Shown here: positions 27,016 to 36,749 of the stretch, one piece after another
Position numbering within the stretch: the first letter of the stretch is position 1
Layout: the number at the start of each line of letters is the position of its first letter
Assembly: GCA_944380275.1 (NCBI GenBank)
Contig: CALWHB010000012.1
Span: 1 to 40,887, forward strand
Source: an uncultured Christensenellaceae bacterium
Lineage (GTDB): Bacteria > Bacillota > Clostridia > Christensenellales > UBA3700
Length of the DNA: 40,887 bases
Reading direction: 5' to 3'
Made by a program: the position numbers and the translations under genes
Notes under the pieces: generated by a model
The model's database searches: none
What the model saw: the letters and a program-made list of their open reading frames with translations, nothing else
Told to the model about the DNA's origin: nothing

Positions 27016-28275
27016 ATGAACAGCGTACTCGTTATAGGCGGGGGAGGAAGAGAACACGCTATCCTCGTCGCGCTTTCAAAAAGTCCCAAGGTGGACAAAC
27101 TGTACTGTCTTCCCGGAAACGCGGGAATAGCGGAGATTGCGGAGTGCGCTCCGGTTTCCGCAACCGATTTTGACGGGATAATTTCATTTATCGAGGCTCA
27201 CGACGATATAAAAATGACTGTCGTGGCTCCCGACGACCCGCTGGCTTTAGGGCTTGTAGACCTGCTGGAAAGCAAAGGCTACCGCGCTTTCGGTCCCCGC
27301 AAAAACGCGGCGATTATTGAGGCGTCAAAAGCTTTCAGCAAGTCGCTTATGAAGAAATACGGCATACCGACCGCGGCTTACGAAGAATTTGTCGATGTCG
27401 ACAAGGCTAAAGAATACGCAAAAAAATGCGCTTATCCGCTTGTCGTAAAAGCTGACGGACTCGCTCTCGGAAAGGGAGTAATCATCTGTCAGAACGAGGC
27501 GGAGGCTATGACCGCTCTCGAAGAAATGATGGTAGGCAAAAAATTCAAGGACGCTGGAAACAAAGTCATTATCGAAGAATTTATGGTGGGCAAAGAGGTT
27601 TCCGTACTCAGCTTTACCGACGGTAAGACGATAGTTCCGATGGTTTCTTCTCAGGACCACAAGCGCGCTCACGACAACGACGAAGGACTCAACACCGGCG
27701 GTATGGGTACTTTCTCTCCGTCAAAGGCGTATACCGAAGAACATGCCAAAGAAACCATGGAAAAGATTATCCTGCCCACGATGCGCGCTATGAACGCTGA
27801 AGGCAGAACGTTTAAAGGCGTGCTTTATTTCGGACTGATGATTACCGAAAACGGCGTGAAAGTGGTTGAGTACAACGCGCGTTTCGGCGACCCCGAAACT
27901 CAGGTCGTCCTTCCCAGACTCAAGACGGATTTGTACGAAATCTTCGACGCGATAATAGACGAAAGGCTTTCTGACGTCAAAATCGAGTGGGACGACGAGG
28001 CAGCCGTTTGCGTTATCGTGGCGTCGGGCGGCTATCCCGAAAGCTACAAGAAAGGCGTTCCGATTACGATTGGCAAGCTCGACGACGGCATAGTGCTTTA
28101 TCACGCGGGTACGGCTTTCAAGGACGGAAAGCTGGTTACGAGCGGCGGCAGAGTCATAGGCGTTACCGCAAAAGGCAAAGACATTGACGACGCGCGCAGA
28201 AAGGCATACGCAAACGTTGATAAAATCAGCTTTGAAGGCGCGTTCTACCGCAGAGATATAGGCATAAAAAAATAA
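27016..28275 (+). CDS. purD: Phosphoribosylamine-glycine ligase (GAR synthetase)
   Basis: An ATP-grasp ligase joining glycine to phosphoribosylamine; 419 residues, normal length. The N-terminal domain starts VLVIGGGGREHAI. The ATP-grasp region contains VKADGLALGKGVIIC, SSQDHKRAHDNDEGLNTGGM and EYNARFGDPETQ, the standard PurD signatures. GGAGG lies close upstream of the ATG. The substrate phosphoribosylamine would come from PurF, whose gene is not in this window. Confidence 0.97.
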   Translation: MNSVLVIGGGGREHAILVALSKSPKVDKLYCLPGNAGIAEIAECAPVSATDFDGIISFIEAHDDIKMTVVAPDDPLALGLVDLLESKGYRAFGPRKNAAIIEASKAFSKSLMKKYGIPTAAYEEFVDVDKAKEYAKKCAYPLVVKADGLALGKGVIICQNEAEAMTALEEMMVGKKFKDAGNKVIIEEFMVGKEVSVLSFTDGKTIVPMVSSQDHKRAHDNDEGLNTGGMGTFSPSKAYTEEHAKETMEKIILPTMRAMNAEGRTFKGVLYFGLMITENGVKVVEYNARFGDPETQVVLPRLKTDLYEIFDAIIDERLSDVKIEWDDEAAVCVIVASGGYPESYKKGVPITIGKLDDGIVLYHAGTAFKDGKLVTSGGRVIGVTAKGKDIDDARRKAYANVDKISFEGAFYRRDIGIKK

Positions 28276-28310
28276 ACGGTTATCGGAATAAACATTTACG
28301 GAGAATACAG

Positions 28311-31300
28311 ATGGTAAAAAGAATTTTTGTTGAGAAAAAACGCGGATATGACGTGGGTGCGAACAAAGTCAAATCCGATGTAACCAACGTACTCGGTATA
28401 GGAGCAGAGGACGTAAGGGTCTTTATCCGCTATGACGTCGAAGGACTCGAAAAAGAGATTTTCGACGAGGCGAAAAAGACTATATTCAGCGAGCCTCCCG
28501 TCGACGACGTTTACGAGGACGAGTTGCCGGATATTGACGGATATAAGGCTTTCGTTACCGAATATCTCCCCGGACAGTACGACCAGAGGGCAGACAGCGC
28601 GATGCAATGCGTCCAGCTTTTGTCCATGGGGCAGCGTCCGCTTATAAAATGCGCGACGGTTTACGCCATAAAGGGTGTGGACGACGCTCAGCTTGCCAAA
28701 ATCAAGCATTTTCTGATTAACCCGGTCGAGAGCAGAGAAGGTGATTTTTCTCTTCCCGAAACGCTTGTTCAGAAGGTGGAACAGAACCTTACCGTTCCTA
28801 CGATTGACGGATTTATCTCCATGTCTGACGAAGGAATTGCCGCATATCATGCGAGCAAAGGGTTTGCGATGAGTGTGGAAGACCTTGCTTTCGTACGCGA
28901 TTATTTTGCAAAAGAGGGCAGAAATCCATCGGAAACCGAACTTAAGGTTATCGACACTTACTGGTCCGACCATTGCCGTCATACCACGTTTGCAACCGAA
29001 ATTACTGATATTAAACTCAATTCAGAAAATCCCCACGTGCAGAAAGCACTTGAGGAATACGAAAGACTTTTCAAAGACCTTTACAAGACCAGACCGGATA
29101 AATACAGATGTCTTATGGACATTGCGACTATTGCGGTCAAAGAGCTTAAAAGGAGAGGAAAACTTGACAATCTCGACGTCAGCGACGAAATCAACGCTTG
29201 TTCTGTACGCGTTAACGTTGATGTGGACGGCAAGGACGAAGAGTGGCTGATTATGTTCAAGAACGAAACGCATAACCATCCTACCGAAATTGAACCGTTC
29301 GGCGGTGCGGCGACCTGCCTCGGCGGCGCGATTCGCGACCCGCTCAGCGGCAGAACTTTCGTATATCAGGCTATGCGCGTTACAGGTTGCGCAGACCCCA
29401 GAGAACCGGTTGAAAAGACGCTCAAAGGAAAACTCCCTCAGCGCGTTATCACAAAGACCGCTGCCGCAGGATATTCCAGTTACGGCAACCAGATTGGTCT
29501 TGCTACCGGTCAAGTAAGCGAAATGTACCATGAGGGATACAAGGCTAAGAGGCTTGAAACAGGTTATGTAATCGCCGGTGCGCCTGCGTCCAACGTCGTC
29601 AGAAGAAAACCCGTAGAAGGCGATATTATCGTACTTCTCGGCGGAGATACGGGAAGGGACGGTTGCGGCGGCGCGACGGGTTCGTCAAAAGCTCATACCG
29701 AAAAATCTGTCGAAGTGTGCGGCGCGGAGGTGCAGAAAGGCAATCCTCCGACAGAACGCAAAATTCAGAGATTGTTCAGAAATCCCGACGTAAGCAGACT
29801 TATCGTCAAATGCAACGACTTCGGTGCAGGCGGCGTTTCCGTCGCTATCGGCGAGCTTGCAGACAGCCTTGACATATTCCTCGATAAAGTTCCTAAAAAG
29901 TACGAGGGTCTGTCCGGTACGGAACTCGCTATATCCGAATCGCAGGAGAGGATGGCGGTAGTGCTGGACAAGAACGACGTCGAAAAGTTTATTGCCGCTG
30001 CAAAAGAAGAGAACCTCGGCGCAACGGCAGTAGCGGTAGTTACCGACAACGGCAGGATGAGGATGTTCTTTGCAGGCAACTGCATTGTGGATTTGAAACG
30101 CGCGTTTTTGGATACGAACGGCGTAAAGCAAAAACAGGACGCAGAGATAAACGAAAAGATTACCTCTTATATAGACAGGGCTAATCCCGAAACTGCAAAG
30201 GCTTTCTCTGAAGGCGACGTCAAAGGCGCGATTCTGCACGAACTTTCAAGACTCAACGTCTGCTCTCAGAAGGGTCTTGGCGAAATGTTCGACAGCACCA
30301 TAGGCGCGCGCACCGTGCTTATGCCTTTCGGCGGCAAATATCAGCTTACTCCGTCCGTCGTTATGGCGGCAAAGCCTCCCGTAAAGGGCAGAACAGATAC
30401 GGTTACGGTAAGCGCGTACGCATGCAATCCTCACCTTATGAGCGAGTCGCCTTTCACTGGTGCGGTATATTCTATCGTAACATCTCTCAGCAAACTCGTT
30501 GCAAGCGGCGTAAAGTCAGACACGATAAGACTTTCTCTTCAGGAATTCTTTATGCGTCTGAACAAAGACCCGCAGCGTTGGGGACAGCCGCTTTCCGCGC
30601 TCCTCGGCGCGTTGTACGCTCAGCTCAATATGAACGTTGGCGCGATAGGCGGCAAGGACAGCATGAGCGGAACTTTTGAACATATCGACGTTCCTCCCAC
30701 ACTGATTAGTTTCGCTATGGGCATTTCCAAAGCGAGCAAGCTTATTTCCAACACGGTGACAGAAGATAGGAAAGCCGACAAAATATATGCGATTTCTTTG
30801 CCTCGCGACGAGTACGGTATGCCCGTATTCGACAAGGTGTCAAAGTTGTACGACGTTATTTACGAGGCTATTGAAAAGGGCTGGATAAAATCCTGCAACG
30901 TTGTTGAAGAAGGCGGTGTCGTCGCGGCAGTCCTCAAGAGCTGCCTCGGCAACAAAGTAGGCGTCGATATTGAAGAACTTACAGAAGAAATGTTCGCGCC
31001 GCGTATGGGCGACTTTACCGTGCAGTGCGAAAACGCCGATTTCGCGGCGGAGTTCGAGCCTGTTCTCGTCGCTACGCTCAACAATACTCATACAGCCAAG
31101 ATATGCGGCACGTCTATAAAGTGCGACGAAATGATTAAGGCGTTTGAGGGTACTCTCGAAAGCATATTCCCGACGACTGCTCCCGCAAGCGGCAACGTTG
31201 GCAATCTCATCTGCTGTGCGAGAAAGATTGAACGCACGCCGAGAGGTATCGTAAAGCCTACCGTTCTTATACCTGCTTTTCCAGGTACCAACTGTGAAGA

Positions 31301-32051
31301 CGATACTGCAAGAGCATTTGAAAGAGCGGGCGCAAAAGCTGAAATTTTCGTCATCAAAAACCAGAACGCTCAGGATATAGAAGAAAGCGTAAAATCGTTG
31401 ACGGAGGCTATCGGCAGAGCGCAGATTCTGGCGTTCCCCGGCGGATTCAGCGGCGGCGACGAACCTGACGGTAGCGGAAAATTTATCGCTACGACCTTCA
31501 GAAACCCCGCAATACGCGATGCGGTTATGGAACTTCTTTACAAACGCGACGGTCTTGCTCTGGGTATCTGCAACGGTTTTCAGGCACTCGTCAAGCTGGG
31601 ACTCGTGCCGTACGGCGACATCAGAGAGCAGAAAGATGAGGCTCCTACACTCACTTTCAACAATATTTCAAGACACGTTTCGACGATAGTGAGAGTAAGG
31701 GTGGCGACCAATAAATCTCCGTGGTTGTCTTCAGTCAAGGTCGATGACGTGTTCAGCGTACCCGTTAGCCACGGCGAAGGCAGATTTGTCGCTCAGGAAG
31801 AAGAACTGCAAAAGCTGATAAAGGCGGGTCAGGTAGCAACTCAGTATGTCGACAACAATAATCTGGCGACTATGCTCAGTCCTTATAATCCCAACGGAAG
31901 TATGTACGGCATAGAGGGTATTATTTCACCCGACGGCAGAGTGCTGGGCAAAATGGGACACGCAGAAAGACTTGACGACAACCTGTACAAGAACGTAGAA
32001 GGCAATTATGACATGAAACTGTTTGAAAGCGGCGTCAGATACTTTAACTGA
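28311..32051 (+). CDS. purL: Phosphoribosylformylglycinamidine synthase, single-chain fused form
   Basis: Makes FGAM from FGAR, glutamine and ATP. At 1246 residues it is the large single-chain type, not the small PurL plus PurQ plus PurS set. In order: N-terminal PurS-like part (about 1-150), linker with DTYWSDHCRHTTF (about 220-232), two PurM-like halves (KNETHNHPTEIEPFGGAATC, later GGKDSMSGTFE), and a C-terminal class I glutaminase with C1087 (LGICNGFQ), H1154 and E1156 (VSHGEGRF). The start resembles clostridial proteins of this type. GGAG precedes the ATG; a strong terminator follows the stop. It is the last gene of the pur cluster. Confidence 0.97.
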   Translation: MVKRIFVEKKRGYDVGANKVKSDVTNVLGIGAEDVRVFIRYDVEGLEKEIFDEAKKTIFSEPPVDDVYEDELPDIDGYKAFVTEYLPGQYDQRADSAMQCVQLLSMGQRPLIKCATVYAIKGVDDAQLAKIKHFLINPVESREGDFSLPETLVQKVEQNLTVPTIDGFISMSDEGIAAYHASKGFAMSVEDLAFVRDYFAKEGRNPSETELKVIDTYWSDHCRHTTFATEITDIKLNSENPHVQKALEEYERLFKDLYKTRPDKYRCLMDIATIAVKELKRRGKLDNLDVSDEINACSVRVNVDVDGKDEEWLIMFKNETHNHPTEIEPFGGAATCLGGAIRDPLSGRTFVYQAMRVTGCADPREPVEKTLKGKLPQRVITKTAAAGYSSYGNQIGLATGQVSEMYHEGYKAKRLETGYVIAGAPASNVVRRKPVEGDIIVLLGGDTGRDGCGGATGSSKAHTEKSVEVCGAEVQKGNPPTERKIQRLFRNPDVSRLIVKCNDFGAGGVSVAIGELADSLDIFLDKVPKKYEGLSGTELAISESQERMAVVLDKNDVEKFIAAAKEENLGATAVAVVTDNGRMRMFFAGNCIVDLKRAFLDTNGVKQKQDAEINEKITSYIDRANPETAKAFSEGDVKGAILHELSRLNVCSQKGLGEMFDSTIGARTVLMPFGGKYQLTPSVVMAAKPPVKGRTDTVTVSAYACNPHLMSESPFTGAVYSIVTSLSKLVASGVKSDTIRLSLQEFFMRLNKDPQRWGQPLSALLGALYAQLNMNVGAIGGKDSMSGTFEHIDVPPTLISFAMGISKASKLISNTVTEDRKADKIYAISLPRDEYGMPVFDKVSKLYDVIYEAIEKGWIKSCNVVEEGGVVAAVLKSCLGNKVGVDIEELTEEMFAPRMGDFTVQCENADFAAEFEPVLVATLNNTHTAKICGTSIKCDEMIKAFEGTLESIFPTTAPASGNVGNLICCARKIERTPRGIVKPTVLIPAFPGTNCEDDTARAFERAGAKAEIFVIKNQNAQDIEESVKSLTEAIGRAQILAFPGGFSGGDEPDGSGKFIATTFRNPAIRDAVMELLYKRDGLALGICNGFQALVKLGLVPYGDIREQKDEAPTLTFNNISRHVSTIVRVRVATNKSPWLSSVKVDDVFSVPVSHGEGRFVAQEEELQKLIKAGQVATQYVDNNNLATMLSPYNPNGSMYGIEGIISPDGRVLGKMGHAERLDDNLYKNVEGNYDMKLFESGVRYFN

Positions 32052-32077
32052 CAGATTTTCAGACGTCAACCGACAAG

Positions 32078-32100
32078 AAAACGCCGAAAGGCGTTTTTTT
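32078..32100 (+). terminator. Terminator after purL
   Basis: AAAACGCC, GAAA loop, GGCGTTTT, with T run to 32100. Confidence 0.93.
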
Positions 32101-32290
32101 GTTATCTATGGCAAAAAAAATTACGGAATATAACTAATAAAGCAGTAAAAATAAAAAAATCGAAAAAAATTAATTGTTCAGAGTTGAAACCCGACAGACA
32201 AACCGTTTCAGGCAGTAAATCCCATTGCGGAGCAGAAAACGGTGCAGGAAATTGTCATTGTCGGATTAAAACGCTCTTTGTTGCTTGCTA

Positions 32291-32319
32291 TTGATATTTT
32301 TATGCGCGCGTGTTAAAAT
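32291..32319 (+). promoter_or_regulatory. Promoter of ygiQ-recX-nnr, possibly leaderless
   Basis: TTGATA (32291-32296), 17-nt spacer, TAAAAT (32314-32319). The ATG begins at 32326, where transcription is expected to start, so the mRNA may have no leader. Confidence 0.65.
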
Positions 32320-32325
32320 ATAATT

Positions 32326-34296
32326 ATGTTTTTACCGATTACACCTGAAGAATTGAACGGGCAGCAGCCCGATATAGTTTACGTCATAGGCGAGGCTTAT
32401 TGCGATCATCCGTCTTTCGGACACGCGATTGTGTCCAGACTTCTCGAAAGCCTGGGCATGAGCGTGGCTATTTTATCTCAGCCGCAAAACGATGCGGACT
32501 ATCTTAAATTCGGAGTTCCCAAAGTGGGCTTTTTTGTAACCGGCGGAGTCGTCGACAGTATGGTGAACAACTATACCGTGGCAAAGCGCAGGAGAGATAC
32601 CGATGTTTACAGCGAAGGCGGCGACGTGGGCAGACGTCCTGACAGATGCGTGGACGTATATTGCAAAAATCTCAAAAGACTGTTTCCCGAAAGCGCGGTA
32701 GTGATAGGTGGGATTGAGGCGTCGCTGAGACGTTTTGCTCATTACGATTACTGGGCGGACAGAGTTATGCCGAGCATACTCGTGTCAAGCGGCGCGGATT
32801 TGCTTATTTACGGTATGGGAGAGCGGCCGATTACAGAAATAATCAAACTTGTGCAGAAAGGAGTGCCGCTCAAGGATATACGCGACGTCAGAGGGACGTG
32901 CTATCTCGAAAGTTTTGACAATCTCTCTTCAAAACTCAAAAAGGCGATAGAGGAGAGGGACGCGATTTTCTGCCCGTCTTTTGAACAGGTGCGCGACGAC
33001 AAAAAAGCGTACGTTGAGGCGTTCAACGTTCAGTCTGCGCAGAACGACCACGCAAACGGTAAAATTCTCTTGCAAAAACATCCGGGCAAATACGTCGTTC
33101 AGAACAGAAGTCAGCTGCCGCTTTCTCCCAAAGAGATGGATGCCGTTTACGAATTGCCTTATATGAGAGATTATCATCCTTCATATACGAGGGGAGTGCC
33201 TGCAATGCAGGAAGTAAAATACAGTCTTACCTCTGTGAGAGGCTGTTTCGGGTCCTGCAATTATTGCGCGCTGACTTATCATCAGGGAAGAATAGTGCAG
33301 AAACGCTCTAAAGAGAGCCTGGTAAACGAGGCGAAAAAGCTGATAGCGGATAAGGATTTCAAAGGCTATATACACGACGTAGGCGGACCTACCGCAAACT
33401 TTCGCGACCCTGCTTGCGCCAAGCAGATGAAAAACGGAGTCTGCGCCGGTAAACCTTGTATCGGTTTTAAAAAATGCCCTAATCTGCAGGTATCTCATGA
33501 AGAATATATTGAACTTTTACGCGAATTAAGACAGCTTGAAGGCGTAAAACGCGTTTTTGTAAGGAGCGGTATAAGATACGATTATGTGATGTACGACAAG
33601 GACGATACCTTTCTTAAAGAACTTGTAAAGCATCATATCAGCGGACAACTCAAAGTTGCGCCCGAACACGTTTCGGACAACGTACTTGAGGCGATGAACA
33701 AACCGCCGTTTTCTCTGTATCTCGCGTTTAAGAAGAAATTCGACGACCTCAACGCAAGGCTGGGGAAAAAACAGTACCTTGTTCCTTACCTCATTTCTTC
33801 GCACCCCGGTTGTACGCTTAAAGACGCAATCAGACTTGCGCAGTATCTGAAGTCTATAGGGTATATGCCTGAGCAGGTGCAGGACTTTTATCCCACGCCG
33901 TCCACAAAGTCTACGTGTATGTATTATACGGGAATAAACCCCGACACGGGCAAGCCGATATACGTGCCTAAAGACAAACGCGAAAAGATGATGCAGCGCG
34001 CGCTCATGCAATGGAGAAAGAAGAGCAATTACGAGTTGGTTCACGAGGCTCTTATAGAGGCTGGAAGACAGGACCTGATAGGGTTTACCGAAGAGTGTCT
34101 TATAAAGCCTACAAAGGAAGAGGCAGTTGCGAGAGCAAAAGAGAGAAAAGCGGCTGAAAAGACGTCAGGCAAAAATAAAAAAACCGATTTAATTCACACG
34201 GGTGCAAAAAAAGAGTATAAAGGTCAGTCTGCGGGGAAAACCTTTGCAGGCAAAGACAAAAAGCGAGGACTCACGGATAAGCGGGGAAGAAAATGA
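32326..34296 (+). CDS. ygiQ: YgiQ family radical SAM protein
   Basis: A 656-residue member of the UPF0313/YgiQ family. The [4Fe-4S] site is C307, C311 and C314 (GCFGSCNYCAL, CxxxCxxC). The N-terminal end (MFLPITPEEL, then GEAYCDHPSFGHAI) matches family starts and supports the ATG at 32326. The C-terminal DUF3362 part contains QVQDFYPTPSTKSTCMYYTG. The last 50 or so residues are lysine-rich and low complexity. The physiological reaction is not established. No ribosome site is visible before the ATG. It overlaps recX by four bases. Confidence 0.93.
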   Translation: MFLPITPEELNGQQPDIVYVIGEAYCDHPSFGHAIVSRLLESLGMSVAILSQPQNDADYLKFGVPKVGFFVTGGVVDSMVNNYTVAKRRRDTDVYSEGGDVGRRPDRCVDVYCKNLKRLFPESAVVIGGIEASLRRFAHYDYWADRVMPSILVSSGADLLIYGMGERPITEIIKLVQKGVPLKDIRDVRGTCYLESFDNLSSKLKKAIEERDAIFCPSFEQVRDDKKAYVEAFNVQSAQNDHANGKILLQKHPGKYVVQNRSQLPLSPKEMDAVYELPYMRDYHPSYTRGVPAMQEVKYSLTSVRGCFGSCNYCALTYHQGRIVQKRSKESLVNEAKKLIADKDFKGYIHDVGGPTANFRDPACAKQMKNGVCAGKPCIGFKKCPNLQVSHEEYIELLRELRQLEGVKRVFVRSGIRYDYVMYDKDDTFLKELVKHHISGQLKVAPEHVSDNVLEAMNKPPFSLYLAFKKKFDDLNARLGKKQYLVPYLISSHPGCTLKDAIRLAQYLKSIGYMPEQVQDFYPTPSTKSTCMYYTGINPDTGKPIYVPKDKREKMMQRALMQWRKKSNYELVHEALIEAGRQDLIGFTEECLIKPTKEEAVARAKERKAAEKTSGKNKKTDLIHTGAKKEYKGQSAGKTFAGKDKKRGLTDKRGRK

Positions 34297-34925
34297 GCTT
34301 AATCACCGATATAAAACCTAATAAGAGAGATAAAGACAGGGTCAATCTCTATCTGGACGGGGAGTTTTACTGTTCCGTAAGCGCGCTTGTCGCGGCGGCA
34401 AAAAAACTGAACGAAGGCAGAGAGATAGACGAAAAAGAACTATCCGACATCGTTTTTGAATCAGACAAGAGAAACGCTTTCGAATACGCGCTGGGGTATA
34501 TCTCACGCTATGTATGTACGCAAAAGAAGATTGAACAGAAACTGTACGACAAAGGCTACGGCAGAGTCGTCGTGGAATTTACCATAGAAAAACTCAAGAG
34601 TTACGGTTATATAGATGACAGAGAATACGCCGCGCAGTACGTAACCGTCAACAGAGGAGTGAAAGGCGCGAGAAGGCTCAGAGAAGAATTGAGGCAAAGA
34701 GGAGTCGCTCAGGAATATATCGACGCTGCTCTCAAAGACGTTTCGACTGAGGAGGACGACGCATACGCGCTTGCGGTAAAGCACAGCGCGGGCAAAGACC
34801 TTAAAGACGAAAGATATGTTGCAAGACTTGTCAGATTTCTGGTTTACAGAGGATACGGGCAGGATGTCGTCGCACGTTGTCTGTCAAGACTGAGAGAGCA
34901 AAGTGCGGAAAGGAGTAAGAGATGA
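34293..34925 (+). CDS. recX: RecX regulatory protein
   Basis: A small modulator of RecA filaments, 210 residues. Features include an N-terminal beta extension (NLYLDGEFYCSVS) and helical repeats with CTQKKIEQKLYDKGY, SYGYIDDREYAAQYV, KGARRLREELRQRGV and FLVYRGYGQDVVARCL, all typical RecX motifs. Both ends overlap the neighbours by four bases (ATGA), so it is coupled to ygiQ and nnr. recA is not in the window. Confidence 0.92.
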   Translation: MSLITDIKPNKRDKDRVNLYLDGEFYCSVSALVAAAKKLNEGREIDEKELSDIVFESDKRNAFEYALGYISRYVCTQKKIEQKLYDKGYGRVVVEFTIEKLKSYGYIDDREYAAQYVTVNRGVKGARRLREELRQRGVAQEYIDAALKDVSTEEDDAYALAVKHSAGKDLKDERYVARLVRFLVYRGYGQDVVARCLSRLREQSAERSKR

Positions 34926-36418
34926 GATTTGCTGTTTCAAATGCCGTTATGGCTGCAAGCGATAAGGCGTGCATAGCCTCAGGCGTTCCGTCAACGGAAC
35001 TCATGGCGAGAGCCGCAAAAAGCGTGTTTGACAATATAGATAAAAGCGGCAGAATTTATATTATATGCGGCAAGGGCAACAACGGCGGCGACGGTTTTGC
35101 TCTCGCCTGCCTTTTATGCGAAACCGGCTGCGACGTTTCTTTGTTTTATGTATCAGATTATATTTCTCAGGACGCGGCTTATTACAGAGATAAACTGAAG
35201 GAAAAAGGATTTTCAAAAATATTTCCCGCAATCGATTGCGATTACCGCGCAGACCTTATCGTGGATTGTATTTTCGGAACGGGATTCAAGGGTGTTCCGT
35301 CCGATGAGTATGCTGCGATAATCAATAATATCAATGCAAGCACAGCGAAAGTAGTATCGGTAGATATTCCCAGCGGACTTGACGGTACCGGTGGAAGAGC
35401 CTATGTCGCAGTCAAGGCAGATAAAACGGTTGCAATTCAGGCGGTAAAAAGCGGACTTCTGCTGGGTGACGGAAAAGATTTGTGCGGTGAAATAGTAGTA
35501 GCGGATATAGGTATACCTATCACCGGGGAAAGATACCATGTTGCGGAAAGAGAGAATTTTGGCGGCATATTTGCTCCGAGAAGACAAAATTGCAATAAGG
35601 GAAGTTTTGGTAAAAGTCTTATAATAGGCGGTTCGGCAGAGTTTCCGGGTGCGCCGAAACTTGCAGAGGCAGGCAGAGCCGCATTGCGTGCGGGAGCCGG
35701 ACTCAATACTCTTTGCGTGCCTTATTCTTTGTTCTCTGCTTATGCCGGATGCGTTGTGGAAAGCACGCTGTTTCCTATGGCGGACAATGACGGAAAATTT
35801 CTATTCGACAAGGGCAGTATAGACAGAGCGATGAAAGGCGTTACCTCTGTCGCAATCGGTCCCGGTATGGGAGCGGACAAAGATGAAAACAAGAAGATAT
35901 GCTTATATATCGTCAGAAATTTTGATTGCGACTGTATACTGGACGCGGACGCGCTCAATGCGTTTGGAGAAGAAATATGTGAGTTGAAAGAGAAGAAAGC
36001 GCGCGTTCTGCTCACTCCGCATCCCAAGGAGGCGTCAAGACTTGCGGGTAAAAACGTAGACGAAATTCTTTCAGACCCCGTGAAAGCTGCAAAGGAACTC
36101 TCAGCAAAGTGCGACTGCGTCGTACTTCTCAAAGGTGCTACTACGGTGGTTGCAGACGGGAAGAGAGTAAATCTTATTGCCAACGGCACGCCTGCGCTTG
36201 CAAAAGGAGGGAGCGGCGACGTGCTTACGGGTACGATTTGCGGTTTTGCCGCGAGAGGAATCGACTTGTTTGACAGCGCGTGCGCGGGAGCGTGGTTGTG
36301 CGCAGAGGCGGCAAAAGATGCGCAAAGAGAATACGGCGACTTCGGCGTGCTTGCAAGCGACGTATGCAAAGAGGCAAAAAAGATAGCAGACAGTTTTGCT
36401 GCGGCAAAGGATTTGTAA
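34922..36418 (+). CDS. nnr: Bifunctional NAD(P)H-hydrate epimerase / ADP-dependent dehydratase
   Basis: Repairs damaged NAD(P)H hydrates. It has 498 residues, the size of the fused YjeF protein. The N-terminal epimerase domain (about 1-205) has CGKGNNGGDGFALA and VSVDIPSGLDGTGG. The C-terminal ribokinase-like dehydratase domain (from about 220) has KGSFGKSLIIGGSAEFPGAP, AIGPGMGAD, LTPHPKEASRL and AKGGSGDVLTGTICGFA with catalytic D433. It starts in the recX overlap. A hairpin terminator at 36504 closes this unit. Confidence 0.95.
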   Translation: MRFAVSNAVMAASDKACIASGVPSTELMARAAKSVFDNIDKSGRIYIICGKGNNGGDGFALACLLCETGCDVSLFYVSDYISQDAAYYRDKLKEKGFSKIFPAIDCDYRADLIVDCIFGTGFKGVPSDEYAAIINNINASTAKVVSVDIPSGLDGTGGRAYVAVKADKTVAIQAVKSGLLLGDGKDLCGEIVVADIGIPITGERYHVAERENFGGIFAPRRQNCNKGSFGKSLIIGGSAEFPGAPKLAEAGRAALRAGAGLNTLCVPYSLFSAYAGCVVESTLFPMADNDGKFLFDKGSIDRAMKGVTSVAIGPGMGADKDENKKICLYIVRNFDCDCILDADALNAFGEEICELKEKKARVLLTPHPKEASRLAGKNVDEILSDPVKAAKELSAKCDCVVLLKGATTVVADGKRVNLIANGTPALAKGGSGDVLTGTICGFAARGIDLFDSACAGAWLCAEAAKDAQREYGDFGVLASDVCKEAKKIADSFAAAKDL

Positions 36419-36503
36419 GCTGTTCAATTATCCGAAAGAGGTGTTTACCCTGCCTCGCGGATTTTATATAAAACGTGATTTTCAGGCAGAAACAGATTCA
36501 AAC

Positions 36504-36541
36504 AAGAGGTAACCGTCGTTATCTCTTATTGTTTTGTTTTT
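36504..36541 (+). terminator. Terminator after nnr
   Basis: AAGAGGTAAC pairs with GTTATCTCTT (10 bp, one G-U), loop CGTC, then a T-rich tail. Confidence 0.8.
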
Positions 36542-36749
36542 AATTATGTTTGCGCGCATGGCGATGTGAAATATCAAACCGCGGAGAGTTATACTCGAAA
36601 GCTTTTGCGTTTACAGATGTGCGGTGTGTATAAGTCTGATATTTACTTTTAATATTTTAAGATTAAAATTTTGAGGTTTGGCAAAAATAACATTGTTCCT
36701 GAAAGACTCATACAATGAATCGGGGACAATTTATTTTACGGAGAACAAA
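36542..36749 (+). other. Gap between nnr and the toxin gene
   Basis: AT-rich. The longest start-to-stop frame before the toxin ATG is only a few codons, so no antitoxin gene is seen here. No clear consensus promoter was picked out. Confidence 0.6.

Noticed and set aside
36678-36749. N-terminal 24-residue extension of the toxin gene
   Set aside because: The extension has no family counterpart, and the ATG at 36750 has a proper ribosome site and the conserved start.
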